DNA from: Hwanghaeella sp964350445
Lineage (GTDB): Bacteria > Pseudomonadota > Alphaproteobacteria > UBA8366 > Aestuariispiraceae
Direction: 5' to 3'
Assembly (NCBI GenBank): GCA_964350445.1
Contig: CAYGKA010000019.1
Span: 12,850 to 76,849, forward strand
Length of the DNA: 64,000 bases
A model generated the notes under the pieces. That model saw only the letters and a list, made by a program, of their open reading frames with translations, was not told the origin of the DNA and made no database searches. The number at the start of each line of letters is the position of its first letter. Position 1 is the stretch's first letter. Below are positions 18,350 through 25,504 of this stretch, piece after piece. Position numbers and translations under genes: made by a program.

Positions 18350-18382
18350 GGGGAGGCGCGGGTGTATCGCGCCTCCCCTTTT
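18350..18382. terminator. Intrinsic terminator between cytochrome c and leuA
   Basis: An 11-bp perfect stem GGGGAGGCGCG / CGCGCCTCCCC around GGTGTAT is followed by TTTT. It lies between convergent genes. The plus-strand T-run favours termination of the cytochrome gene. Confidence 0.9.
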
Positions 18383-18405
18383 CTATGCGGTCCGGTCGCG
18401 AGCGA

Positions 18406-20091
18406 CTAGGCTTGTGTCATGCTCACGGCCCGGTTGACGGCGCTGCAGATCGCCTTCAGCGAGGCGCGGACGATGTTCTGGTCCTGGCCGACCCCGAACA
18501 GGCGCACCCCATCCCCGGTTTCCGCTTCCAGATAGGCGACGGCCTGGGCGTCGGACCCTTCGCCGATCGCGTGTTCGGAATAGTCGATCACCTTGATCTC
18601 TATACCGGCTTCGTCTTTCAGCGCGTGCACGAAGGCGTCGATCGGCCCGTTGCCCTTGCCATGGACGGCTATTTCCTCGCCGTTCCGCTTCACTTTCGCT
18701 TCGATGCGGCGCATTTCAGACGCATGCGTGTCGGGCACCGTCGTGTGGGTGACGAAGGAATAGGGCGTCTGGTTAGACAGATACTGTTCGTCGAACGTGT
18801 TGAAGATGAGGGTGGAGCTCAGCTCCTGTCCGGTTTCGTCCGCCAGCCGTTGAACCGACTTGGAGAATTCCATCTGCAGGCGCCGCGGCAGTTTGAAACC
18901 GTGATCCGCTTCCATGACATAGGCGACGCCGCCCTTGCCGGACTGGCTGTTGATCCGGATGACGGCTTCGTATGTGGCGCCCACATCGCTTGGGTCGATC
19001 GGCAGATAGGGGACTTCCCACAAGCCGCTGTTCGACTGTTCCATCGCCTTCAACCCCTTGTTGATCGCGTCCTGATGGCTGCCGGAAAAGGCGGTGAAGA
19101 CAAGGTCGCCGGCATAGGGATGCCGTGGGTGGACCGGCAATTGGTTGCAGTACTCCGCAATGCTCACCAGGTCCCGCATATTGGAGAAGTTGAGCGTCGG
19201 ATCCACGCCCTGGCTGAACATGTTCATGCCCAGGGTGACGATGTCCACATTCCCCGTCCGTTCACCATTGCCGAACAAGGTGCCTTCGATCCTGTCGGCC
19301 CCGGCCATCACCCCGAATTCGGCGGCTGCGACGCCGGTGCCCCGGTCGTTATGCGGGTGCAGGGACAGGATAACCCGGTCCCGATCCTTGAAGTTCCGCG
19401 CCATCCATTCGATCTGGTCGGCGTAGATGTTCGGCATCGCGACCTCGACGGTCGCCGGCAGGTTGATGATGACCTTGTTGTCCGGACGGGCTTCGAAGAT
19501 ATCCATCACGGATTCGCAAACTTCCAGCGCGTAGTCCAACTCGGTTTGCGTGAAGCTCTCCGGCGAATACTGAAAGACCCATTCCGTGTCGGTCTGCGCC
19601 TTGGCGTGCTGCATCACCAGCTTGGCGCCTTCCTCGGCGATCTTGCGCACGCCGTCGCGGTCTTCCTTGAAGACGACACGACGCTGCAGGGTGGAGGTCG
19701 AGTTGTACAGATGCATGATGACCCGCTTCGCGCCCTTCACGGATTCGAAGGTGCGCGCGATCAGGTGGTCGCGGGCCTGGGTCAGCACCTGGATTGTGAC
19801 GTCGTCGGGGATCCGGTTTTCGTCGATCAGCCGCCGGACGAAGTCGAAATCCGTCTGGGAGGCGCTTGGGAATCCGACCTCGATTTCCTTGAAACCCATC
19901 TTCACCAGGGTTTCGAACATCCGCATTTTACGTTCCGGTCCCATCGGTTCGATCAGGGCTTGGTTACCGTCGCGCAGGTCCACGCTGCACCAGATCGGCG
20001 CCTTGGTGATCGTCTTGGTGGGCCATGTCCTTTCCGGCAGGTCGATCGGCTGGAACGGTCGGTATTTCTCAAACGGCATTGTGGTTGCCAT
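18406..20091 (-). CDS. leuA: 2-isopropylmalate synthase
   Basis: 561 residues, the longer LeuA form with a C-terminal allosteric leucine-binding domain (about 440-561). The DRE-TIM barrel signature is DLRDGNQAL near residue 40, and the metal ligands are in SLHPHNDRG. It condenses acetyl-CoA with 2-oxoisovalerate, the first committed step of leucine synthesis in the cytoplasm. CAGGAG stands seven bases ahead of the ATG. The roughly 310 bases upstream carry a Leu-rich leader peptide and alternative helices, so expression is probably tuned by charged tRNA-Leu in addition to feedback inhibition of the enzyme. Confidence 0.97.
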   Translation of the reverse strand: MATTMPFEKYRPFQPIDLPERTWPTKTITKAPIWCSVDLRDGNQALIEPMGPERKMRMFETLVKMGFKEIEVGFPSASQTDFDFVRRLIDENRIPDDVTIQVLTQARDHLIARTFESVKGAKRVIMHLYNSTSTLQRRVVFKEDRDGVRKIAEEGAKLVMQHAKAQTDTEWVFQYSPESFTQTELDYALEVCESVMDIFEARPDNKVIINLPATVEVAMPNIYADQIEWMARNFKDRDRVILSLHPHNDRGTGVAAAEFGVMAGADRIEGTLFGNGERTGNVDIVTLGMNMFSQGVDPTLNFSNMRDLVSIAEYCNQLPVHPRHPYAGDLVFTAFSGSHQDAINKGLKAMEQSNSGLWEVPYLPIDPSDVGATYEAVIRINSQSGKGGVAYVMEADHGFKLPRRLQMEFSKSVQRLADETGQELSSTLIFNTFDEQYLSNQTPYSFVTHTTVPDTHASEMRRIEAKVKRNGEEIAVHGKGNGPIDAFVHALKDEAGIEIKVIDYSEHAIGEGSDAQAVAYLEAETGDGVRLFGVGQDQNIVRASLKAICSAVNRAVSMTQA

Positions 20092-20182
20092 GGTTTCTCT
20101 CCTGGTCGCCGGGGTGGTTCCGCGCCGGCGTCTGATATCTTTGTCTTTGTTCCGTTATTCCGTATGCGTTGGGGCGCTCGTT

Positions 20183-20427
20183 ACGGTCGCCGACGGGCCG
20201 TCGTCGTCCGGCGACCGTTTATAAGTCGCGCGGTCAGCGCGGTGCAAAGCCGGAGTGCTGCGACGATATCCGCCGCGACGGTGTCGGGGAAATGAAGGCA
20301 GTTCGAGTACATTGATGGAACCTGACTTATCGGATGTTACGCGGAAGGATTACCCTTCGGGAGGTGGCTTTGCGGGGCAAAGCACGGCCTTGCGGCCCCC
20401 GGCGTTAGGACGCCGGGCCGATAAGTC
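20183..20427 (-). promoter_or_regulatory. leuA leader RNA with competing helices (putative attenuator)
   Basis: In the minus-strand RNA, segment A (GACTTATCGG, 20427-20418, within the leucine-codon end of the leader peptide) pairs perfectly with segment B (CCGATAAGTC, 20333-20324). B can instead pair over 7 bases with segment C (GACTTAT, 20227-20221). C is followed by a strong 10-bp hairpin ACGGTCGCCG / CGGCGACCGT (20218-20183). Further small hairpins lie between A and B. A ribosome stalled at the Leu codons would cover A and free B. There is no U-run after the last hairpin, so the final output (termination, Rho, or translation) is not settled by the sequence. The rest of 20092-20404 holds no gene. 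Confidence 0.7.
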
Positions 20428-20476
20428 GTAGGGCTAGAAGGAGCCCGACGCGCCTATGGGAAGGCTTCTGGTTCAT
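20405..20476 (-). CDS. leuL: Leucine-rich leader peptide of leuA
   Basis: A 23-codon frame begins with ATG 20476 and ends with TAA 20405. Its core GLLLALRLI has six leucines (codons CTC, CTT, CTA, CTA, CTT among them) within nine residues, the pattern of an amino-acid attenuator peptide. No Shine-Dalgarno is visible. Instead the ATG lies seven bases after a plausible -10, so the message would begin at or very near the start codon (leaderless). Leaderless attenuator peptides are known for trpL in rhizobia. It is too short for standard gene finders. Confidence 0.75.
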   Translation of the reverse strand: MNQKPSHRRVGLLLALRLIGPAS

Positions 20477-20483
20477 GGCGGGA

Positions 20484-20512
20484 ACGGTACTGTCGCCGCT
20501 TGACGGGGTCAA
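20484..20512 (-). promoter_or_regulatory. Promoter for the leuA leader transcript
   Basis: On the minus strand TTGACC (20512-20507) and TACCGT (20489-20484) are separated by 17 bases. The predicted start site falls on or next to the leader-peptide ATG. The -35 is good for an alphaproteobacterial housekeeping promoter and the -10 is weak. Confidence 0.55.
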
Positions 20513-20516
20513 GGGG

Positions 20517-20580
20517 AAAGGAAAAGGACCGGTTGTGTCGGGCTCTAACGACCTAAGAGAGGGTGCGACGAACCGGCCTT
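20517..20580 (-). terminator. Probable terminator after the small orphan gene
   Basis: On the minus strand AAGGCCGGTT and AACCGGTCCTT close a hairpin (one bulged base, with GTCG/CGAC inside), followed by TTTTCCTTT. It begins five bases beyond the stop of the gene ending at 20585 and lies directly before the leuA leader promoter, so it separates the two units. Confidence 0.6.
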
Positions 20581-20584
20581 GCGG

Positions 20585-20830
20585 TCAGACGATGACAGGC
20601 AGGATATCGACCGTGCTTTGCGGGTATTTGTGGGTCAGGTGGTAGACATCCACCGGGTCCGTCACCAGCTCCTCCGCATCGTCGTGGCGTACCCGGAAGA
20701 CAAGCTTCGGCTTGATTTCCAAGGTATGGGCCTTCCGGGCCCCGGCGGAGTTGAGCAGATGACCCTTACGCGCCAACGCGATTTCGCCGTCATAGGCTTT
20801 TTCACGCCAGACATATAACGTGTGTGTCAT
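20585..20830 (-). CDS. Small protein of unknown function, divergent from an XRE regulator
   Basis: 81 residues from ATG 20830; a second ATG two codons upstream (20836) is possible. AGGAG lies eight bases before the chosen start. The protein is soluble-looking and rich in His, Lys and Arg (HTLEIKPKLVFRVRHDD, DVYHLTHKYP), with no signal peptide, membrane helix or motif I recognise. It has its own terminator. The divergent neighbour is an XRE-type regulator, and three near-identical palindromes separate them. The simplest reading is a regulator and target pair (inference). Toxin, antitoxin or stress roles cannot be claimed from the sequence. Confidence 0.65.
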   Translation of the reverse strand: MTHTLYVWREKAYDGEIALARKGHLLNSAGARKAHTLEIKPKLVFRVRHDDAEELVTDPVDVYHLTHKYPQSTVDILPVIV

Positions 20831-20898
20831 GAACATTTCTCCTCTTGGTGGGACGGATGTCACGTGGCCCGCTATCGGGTTGTTCTGCAGTCCGTCTT

Positions 20899-20975
20899 GC
20901 GCACCTCGTGCGCTTTCGGGTAACACGTAGGCGCACCTCGTGCGCTTCGCAAGAAAAAATGTGCACCGTGTGCGC
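20899..20975. promoter_or_regulatory. Three palindromic operator-like repeats
   Basis: GCGCAC-CTC-GTGCGC occurs identically at 20899-20913 and 20931-20945. A variant GTGCAC-CGT-GTGCGC lies at 20961-20975. Start-to-start distances are 32 and 30 bases, close to three helical turns, so bound dimers would face the same side. The middle copy fits between the -35 and -10 proposed for the minus-strand gene, and the third abuts the -35 proposed for the XRE gene. This is the architecture expected for cooperative repression of both divergent genes by the XRE protein. Confidence 0.8.
20924..20952 (-). promoter_or_regulatory. Candidate promoter for the small orphan gene
   Basis: On the minus strand TTGCGA (20952-20947) and TACGTG (20929-20924) are 17 bases apart and enclose the middle operator palindrome. 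The boxes are imperfect; the support is mostly the operator placement. Confidence 0.4.
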
Positions 20976-20981
20976 TTTTTC

Positions 20982-21010
20982 TTGATCGACAAATGGGGCC
21001 TTTGTACAGT
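20982..21010 (+). promoter_or_regulatory. Candidate promoter for the XRE regulator
   Basis: TTGATC (20982-20987) and TACAGT (21005-21010) have a 17-base spacer, about 70 bases upstream of the GTG start. The third operator palindrome ends seven bases before the -35 box. Confidence 0.6.
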
Positions 21011-21081
21011 CCGCCGGTTGTTTGTTCTGGCAACTCAACCACTTCTTGCGCTGCCGCATATTAGAAAATCGAGGAAAAAAA

Positions 21082-21357
21082 GTGACACCCGGTCAATTCA
21101 AGCGTTGGCGCAAGCAGATGGGGTTCTCGCAAAAGGACGCCGCAGACGCTCTGGGGCTCAAGCGGCGGGTGCTGCAGTATTACGAAAAAGGCGAGCGGGA
21201 CGGGAAGAAGGTTCAGATTCCCCTATCCATAAGTCTGGCTTGTTTCGCGTTGAGCCAAGGCGTCGAGGATTTCGACGGGGTCACAGCCAAGAAAAGCGCG
21301 GCACTCGAGAAAGCGGCGGCGCGGGAGATGGCAATCAACATTGCGGAGGTCAATTGA
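21082..21357 (+). CDS. XRE-family helix-turn-helix regulator
   Basis: 91 residues from GTG 21082, chosen because GAGG stands seven bases upstream; a longer frame runs back to 21022 but lacks a ribosome site. Residues 5-60 form a Cro/CI-type HTH: FKRWRKQMGFSQKDAADALG supplies helices 1-2 and LKRRVLQYYEKGER the recognition helix and following turn. The rest is a short acidic/alanine-rich tail. It probably binds the three palindromes upstream and controls itself and the divergent orphan gene. It is convergent with msrA, with only about 35 bases between them. Confidence 0.85.
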   Translation: MTPGQFKRWRKQMGFSQKDAADALGLKRRVLQYYEKGERDGKKVQIPLSISLACFALSQGVEDFDGVTAKKSAALEKAAAREMAINIAEVN

Positions 21358-21392
21358 CCCCGGCACCCGAGTTTACCCGGCCTGCCTGACTG

Positions 21393-22061
21393 TCACTCCG
21401 CCGCGGTATCGACCGCCTTCGGCATAGGGCAACTGATGCCCGTTCCGCCCAACCCGCAATAGCCGTTCGGATTCTTCGCCAGATATTGCTGGTGATAGTC
21501 TTCCGCATAATAAAACGGCGGCGCGTCGAGAATTTCGGTCGTGATCGCGCCCATGCGGTGCTTACCCAGGGCGGCTTCGTATTCGCGCTTTGAAGCTTGG
21601 GCCAGCAGCCGCTGCTCTTCCGTGAAAACATAGATGCCGGAGCGGTACTGCGTCCCGACATCGTTGCCCTGCCGCATGCCCTGGGTCGGATCGTGCGACT
21701 CCCAGAACGCCTTCAGGATTTCCGCCGTGTCCACCTTCGCCGGGTCATAGACCACCAGGACGACTTCGTTATGTCCCGTCCGGCCGCTGCACACTTCCTC
21801 ATAGGTCGGGTTCGGCGTGTGGCCGGCGATATAGCCGACCGCAGTCGAATAGACGCCGGGCGTTTTCCAGAACACGCGCTCGGCGCCCCAGAAGCATCCC
21901 AGACCGAAGACGATGGTCTGCATGCCCGCGGGGAATGGCGGTTTGATCCGCGCGCCGGAAACGAAATGCGTATCCGGCGTATCCAGCGGCCGGTCCCGGC
22001 CCGGCAGGGCGTCCTGCGGGCTCGGCATTTCAAGCTTGTGTTTCGACGTCATGAAGAACAT
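21393..22061 (-). CDS. msrA: Peptide methionine-S-sulfoxide reductase
   Basis: 222 residues. The nucleophilic cysteine is in GCFWG (Cys56) and the resolving-cysteine tail is GYCGLGGTGISCP. DYHQQYLAKNPNGYC is the family's conserved substrate segment. It reduces methionine-S-sulfoxide in proteins using thioredoxin. The start at 22061 has only a modest AGGTG upstream, and ATG 22052 is an alternative. It follows the MFS transporter by 60 bases on the same strand and could be read through from it. Confidence 0.96.
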   Translation of the reverse strand: MFFMTSKHKLEMPSPQDALPGRDRPLDTPDTHFVSGARIKPPFPAGMQTIVFGLGCFWGAERVFWKTPGVYSTAVGYIAGHTPNPTYEEVCSGRTGHNEVVLVVYDPAKVDTAEILKAFWESHDPTQGMRQGNDVGTQYRSGIYVFTEEQRLLAQASKREYEAALGKHRMGAITTEILDAPPFYYAEDYHQQYLAKNPNGYCGLGGTGISCPMPKAVDTAAE

Positions 22062-22121
22062 GTCGGCACCTATCCTTAAACGGTCGTTCCGACAGTAAGG
22101 TAGGCCCGGGGGCGACCCGTA

Positions 22122-23324
22122 TCAACGGCCCATCGCGGCCTTGTGAGAGAACCGGATCAGGAAGAGGGCCAGTATCGCGGCCGCCGTGCTGCAGATGACG
22201 GTCAGAATGAAGGCACGGCTGATATCCTCTGTTCCCAGCCAACCGGCCGTGACTGCGCCGAAAGCGCCGACGCCGTCCAGAACCGCGAAGGCGATAGCCA
22301 GGGTCGTCGCCTCGCTCTTGCCCGACATGTCGACGGCACAGGCCAGCACGCAGGACCGCACCGCGTTCAGCGCGCCGATGCACCCCGCCAGCCCGATCAG
22401 GGCGGAGATCAGATCGTTGGACAGGATCAGTATCAAGGCGCCGCCCGCGCCGAGCAGGGCCCCGATGACAATGACCGGCCAGCGCCCGATATCGTCGGAA
22501 AGCCGTCCCACATAGGGTTGAACCAAGGCGCCGACCAGGATCGCACCGGAAAAGGCGAGTCCGACATAGAAGGTGTCCAAGCCGATCGCGTCGCGCAGAT
22601 ACAGCGGCGCCATCGCGGTCGCGCCGATCAGGCCCAGATTGTAGAGCATCATGGTGACCGCGATCGTGGCCCCGACCGGCGTGCCCCATTGCCGAAGCAG
22701 CAGCTTCAGGTTCGGGCGGTCCGCATGCGCAACCTCGACCCGGGGGATCTTCCGGGCAACATAGAACAGAAAGACGAAACCCATGATGGCGGTCGGGATC
22801 ACCACAACCTGCATCGCGCCGCGCCAATCCATGAATTCCAGCAGGGCGCCTGCGATCAACGGCGAGAAGACGCCGGTCAAGGTTCCGCCGATCGCGTGGA
22901 TGCCCAAGACCCGCCCGCGCTGGTGCGGGTTCATCTTGACCAGGATGCCGGTCGCCATCGGGTGCCACGCCGCGTCGCCCAGCGAAGCGAAGGCCATCAG
23001 CAGGGCCAGCGGCCAGAAACTGCCAGCATAGCTTGCCAGAACATAGCCCAAGGCGACCCAGAAGAAGGTTGCCGCCAGCCACCGGCCGCGTTCCGACAAG
23101 CGGTCCATCAGCAACCCGGCGGGCAGATAGGCGAAAGCCGCGCCCACGCTTTGCAGCGTCAGGACCAACCCGACCTGGGCCGGCGACCAGCCGAAGAAGA
23201 TGCCGGCCGACGGCACCAGCAGATACATCGCGCCGAAGGGCCAGTCGATGCATAGATGGCCTGCGCTGAACCAGTAGGGCAGCCGGTTTGTGCCGGTGTC
23301 GTTATCCGTTGCTATCGCAGTCAT
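22122..23324 (-). CDS. Major facilitator superfamily transporter
   Basis: 400 residues with about 12 hydrophobic segments and a central hydrophilic loop near residue 195. The MFS motif between helices 2 and 3 appears as GLLMDRLSERGRW, and its repeat in the second half as GRLSDDIGRWPV. The family moves small solutes in symport or antiport across the inner membrane. The substrate is unknown; the sequence looks like the drug-efflux/uncharacterised MFS group. A dyad TGCGAA-GAA-TTCGCA lies about 55 bases upstream and may be an operator. Confidence 0.88.
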   Translation of the reverse strand: MTAIATDNDTGTNRLPYWFSAGHLCIDWPFGAMYLLVPSAGIFFGWSPAQVGLVLTLQSVGAAFAYLPAGLLMDRLSERGRWLAATFFWVALGYVLASYAGSFWPLALLMAFASLGDAAWHPMATGILVKMNPHQRGRVLGIHAIGGTLTGVFSPLIAGALLEFMDWRGAMQVVVIPTAIMGFVFLFYVARKIPRVEVAHADRPNLKLLLRQWGTPVGATIAVTMMLYNLGLIGATAMAPLYLRDAIGLDTFYVGLAFSGAILVGALVQPYVGRLSDDIGRWPVIVIGALLGAGGALILILSNDLISALIGLAGCIGALNAVRSCVLACAVDMSGKSEATTLAIAFAVLDGVGAFGAVTAGWLGTEDISRAFILTVICSTAAAILALFLIRFSHKAAMGR

Positions 23325-23379
23325 TTTCTCAGCCGAACAAGGGGTAAAAGGGGTCTTTTATTGTTGCCTCACACTAACA

Positions 23380-23394
23380 TGCGAAGAATTCGCA
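23380..23394. promoter_or_regulatory. Operator-like dyad upstream of the MFS gene
   Basis: TGCGAA-GAA-TTCGCA is a perfect palindrome with 6-bp arms. A further TGCGAA half-site begins at 23408. No regulator gene is adjacent. Confidence 0.45.
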
Positions 23395-23461
23395 ATTGAA
23401 CCGACAAATGCGAATAGGCAGGTTTCAGAAACGTAGCCGGACAATATGCCGGTTTGGGCGC

Positions 23462-24973
23462 CTACCAGATGCTCTTGCCCGATCCGGGCAGGCCCAGCTC
23501 CGGCCAAAGCCGATCGATCTTGTCGATGACATCTTGCTCCATGCGGATCTGTTCGCCCCATTCGCGGTTGGTTTCCGGCGGCCACTTGTTGGTTGCGTCC
23601 AGACCGATTTTCGAACCCAACCCGCTGACGGGGGAGGCGAAGTCCAAATAGTCGATGGGCGTGTTTTCGATCATCGTGATGTCGCGCGCAGGGTCCATCC
23701 GCGTCGACAGGGCCCACATCACGTCCTTCCAATCCCGGGCGTTGATGTCGTCATCCACCACGATCACCCATTTCGTGTACATGAATTGGCGCAGATACGA
23801 CCAGGCGCCCAGCATCACGCGCTTGGCGTGGCCGGGATAGGCTTTCTTCATTGAGATTACCGCAATCCGATAGCTGCATCCTTCCGGCGGCAGCCAGAAG
23901 TCCACGATCTCGGGAAACTGCTGTTGCAGCAGCGGTATGAAAACCTCGTTCAGGCCTTCGCCCAGGATCGACGGTTCGTCCGGCGGCCGCCCCGTGAAGG
24001 TAGACAGATAGATAGGGTTCCGTCGCATGGTGATCGCGGAAATCTTGAAAACGGGGAAGGGCTCGACCGAATTGTAATAGCCTGTGTGGTCGCCATAGGG
24101 TCCTTCGTCGCCGAACTCGTCCAGCATGACATGGCCTTCCAGGACAATTTCGGCCTCCGCCGGAACCTTCAGCGGGATCGTCTTGCAGTCGACCAGGTCC
24201 ACCTTCTTGCCGCGTAGCAACCCGGCGAATTGATATTCGCTCAACGTATCGGGCACCGGCGTGACGGCGGCCAGTATCGTGCCGGGATCGGCGCCGAGAA
24301 CCGCCGCGGCGGGCAGGGGATCGGGCCGCTCCTGCTTCCACTTCCGGTAATGCTGTGCGCCGCCGCGATGTTTCAGCCAGCGCATCAACGTCGTGTCGCG
24401 GCCGGTCACCTGCATGCGGTAGATGCCCAGGTTGAACACGTCGGTCTTGTCGCCCTTCGGGTTCGGTCCCTGTGTGACGACAAGCGGCCAGGTGATCAGC
24501 GGCGCGGGCTCACCGGGCCAGCATGTCTGGATCGGCAAGCGGTTTAGGTCGATATCGTCGCCTTCCAGCACCACTTCCTGGCAGGGCGCCTGGCCCACGG
24601 TGCGCGGCTTCATGGCCATCACGGTTTTGACCAGCGGCAGCAGATCGAGCGCTTCGCGGAACCCGCCGGGCGGTTCCGGCTGGCGCAGGAAGGCTAGGGT
24701 CTCGCCGACCTCACGCAACTGGTCGGGCGTCCGGTCCATGCCCCAGGCAACGCGTTCAACGGACCCGAACAAGTTCGTCAGAACCGGCATGTCATAGGGG
24801 GAGCCGTCAGGCCTGATCGGGTTCTCGAACAGCACCGCCGGCCCGCGCTCGGCCAACAGCCGGGTCTGGATTTCCGTCATCTCCAGGAACGGGGAGACCG
24901 GCTGTTTGGTGCGGACGAGCTTACCGTTCCGCTCCAGGCGGTCCATGAAGTCGCGAAGGGAGGCATAAGGCAT
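23462..24973 (-). CDS. ubiD: UbiD-family decarboxylase
   Basis: 503 residues from ATG 24973; an upstream in-frame extension to 25009 is less likely. The conserved prenylated-FMN decarboxylase features are visible: NLGIYRMQV, RGGAQHYRKW, DEFGDEGPYGDHTGYY with the acidic active-site residues, and VVVDDDINARDW near the metal site. In ubiquinone synthesis UbiD removes the carboxyl group of 3-polyprenyl-4-hydroxybenzoate, using prFMN made by UbiX. ubiA, for the preceding step, is 4 kb away. ubiX is not in the window. Full length and motifs support the ubiquinone role, although other aromatic-acid UbiD enzymes look similar. Confidence 0.92.
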   Translation of the reverse strand: MPYASLRDFMDRLERNGKLVRTKQPVSPFLEMTEIQTRLLAERGPAVLFENPIRPDGSPYDMPVLTNLFGSVERVAWGMDRTPDQLREVGETLAFLRQPEPPGGFREALDLLPLVKTVMAMKPRTVGQAPCQEVVLEGDDIDLNRLPIQTCWPGEPAPLITWPLVVTQGPNPKGDKTDVFNLGIYRMQVTGRDTTLMRWLKHRGGAQHYRKWKQERPDPLPAAAVLGADPGTILAAVTPVPDTLSEYQFAGLLRGKKVDLVDCKTIPLKVPAEAEIVLEGHVMLDEFGDEGPYGDHTGYYNSVEPFPVFKISAITMRRNPIYLSTFTGRPPDEPSILGEGLNEVFIPLLQQQFPEIVDFWLPPEGCSYRIAVISMKKAYPGHAKRVMLGAWSYLRQFMYTKWVIVVDDDINARDWKDVMWALSTRMDPARDITMIENTPIDYLDFASPVSGLGSKIGLDATNKWPPETNREWGEQIRMEQDVIDKIDRLWPELGLPGSGKSIW

Positions 24974-25124
24974 TGCGGAATTCCATTGCAGCCGGGTCGC
25001 GCCGATCAAGCGGCTTCACTACCCTCATGCGGGGGTTGAGGCAAATCCCGCAAGCCGTTATACGCCGGATGCGTTATGATTATTGCCAGCAATTTAAAGC
25101 CTTTGGATTTTGTAGGAGCAAGCG

Positions 25125-25496
25125 ATGTCGGAACAATATTGGGTCGTCGGCGGCATTTACACGAGCACCGAGTTCAATGACGTCGCTCCCGGACAAACAC
25201 TTCTCCGCCTTGGCCCGTTCGACACTTATGACGAGGCCAAGGCCGTTTGGCGCGCCAAGAGCATGGAGAATGTCGACGAGGCCTATGCCCGTTTCCATAT
25301 CGAAAAGGAAGAGCACGACGAATGGTGGGTCGTCGGCGGGACCTATACGGGCACCGACTTCAAGACGATCGCCAAGGGCGAAGAAGAACGGATCGGTCCG
25401 TTCCAGACCTATGAGGAAGCGCGTAAGGTTTGGTGGCAGAAGTCGTCCGCCAATATCGACGACGCCTATGCCCGCTTCCGGATCGATCACCTGTAA
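25125..25496 (+). CDS. Tandem DUF4170 protein
   Basis: 123 residues made of two copies of one unit of about 55 residues. Copy 1 has YWVVGGIYTSTEF ... GPFDTYDEAKAVWR ... VDEAYARFHI; copy 2 has WWVVGGTYTGTDF ... GPFQTYEEARKVWW ... IDDAYARFRI. DUF4170 proteins are small, alphaproteobacterial and usually single-unit. The fused duplication is clear by eye. No function is known. The next gene starts eight bases later on the same strand, so the two probably form an operon. Confidence 0.88.
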   Translation: MSEQYWVVGGIYTSTEFNDVAPGQTLLRLGPFDTYDEAKAVWRAKSMENVDEAYARFHIEKEEHDEWWVVGGTYTGTDFKTIAKGEEERIGPFQTYEEARKVWWQKSSANIDDAYARFRIDHL

Positions 25497-25504
25497 GGAA
25501 TGTG

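Noticed and set aside
18350..18382. Regulatory hairpin for leuA
   Set aside because: It is downstream of leuA, not upstream, and has the stem and T-run of a terminator for the convergent cytochrome gene.
20899..20975. Short CRISPR-like array
   Set aside because: Repeats are only 15 bases, perfectly palindromic, with 15-17 base gaps and no cas genes; they fit operators between divergent promoters.
20831..20992. N-terminal extension of the small orphan protein
   Set aside because: The extension would translate the operator palindromes into repeated KRTRC-like segments and lacks a ribosome site, while AGGAG supports the start at 20830.
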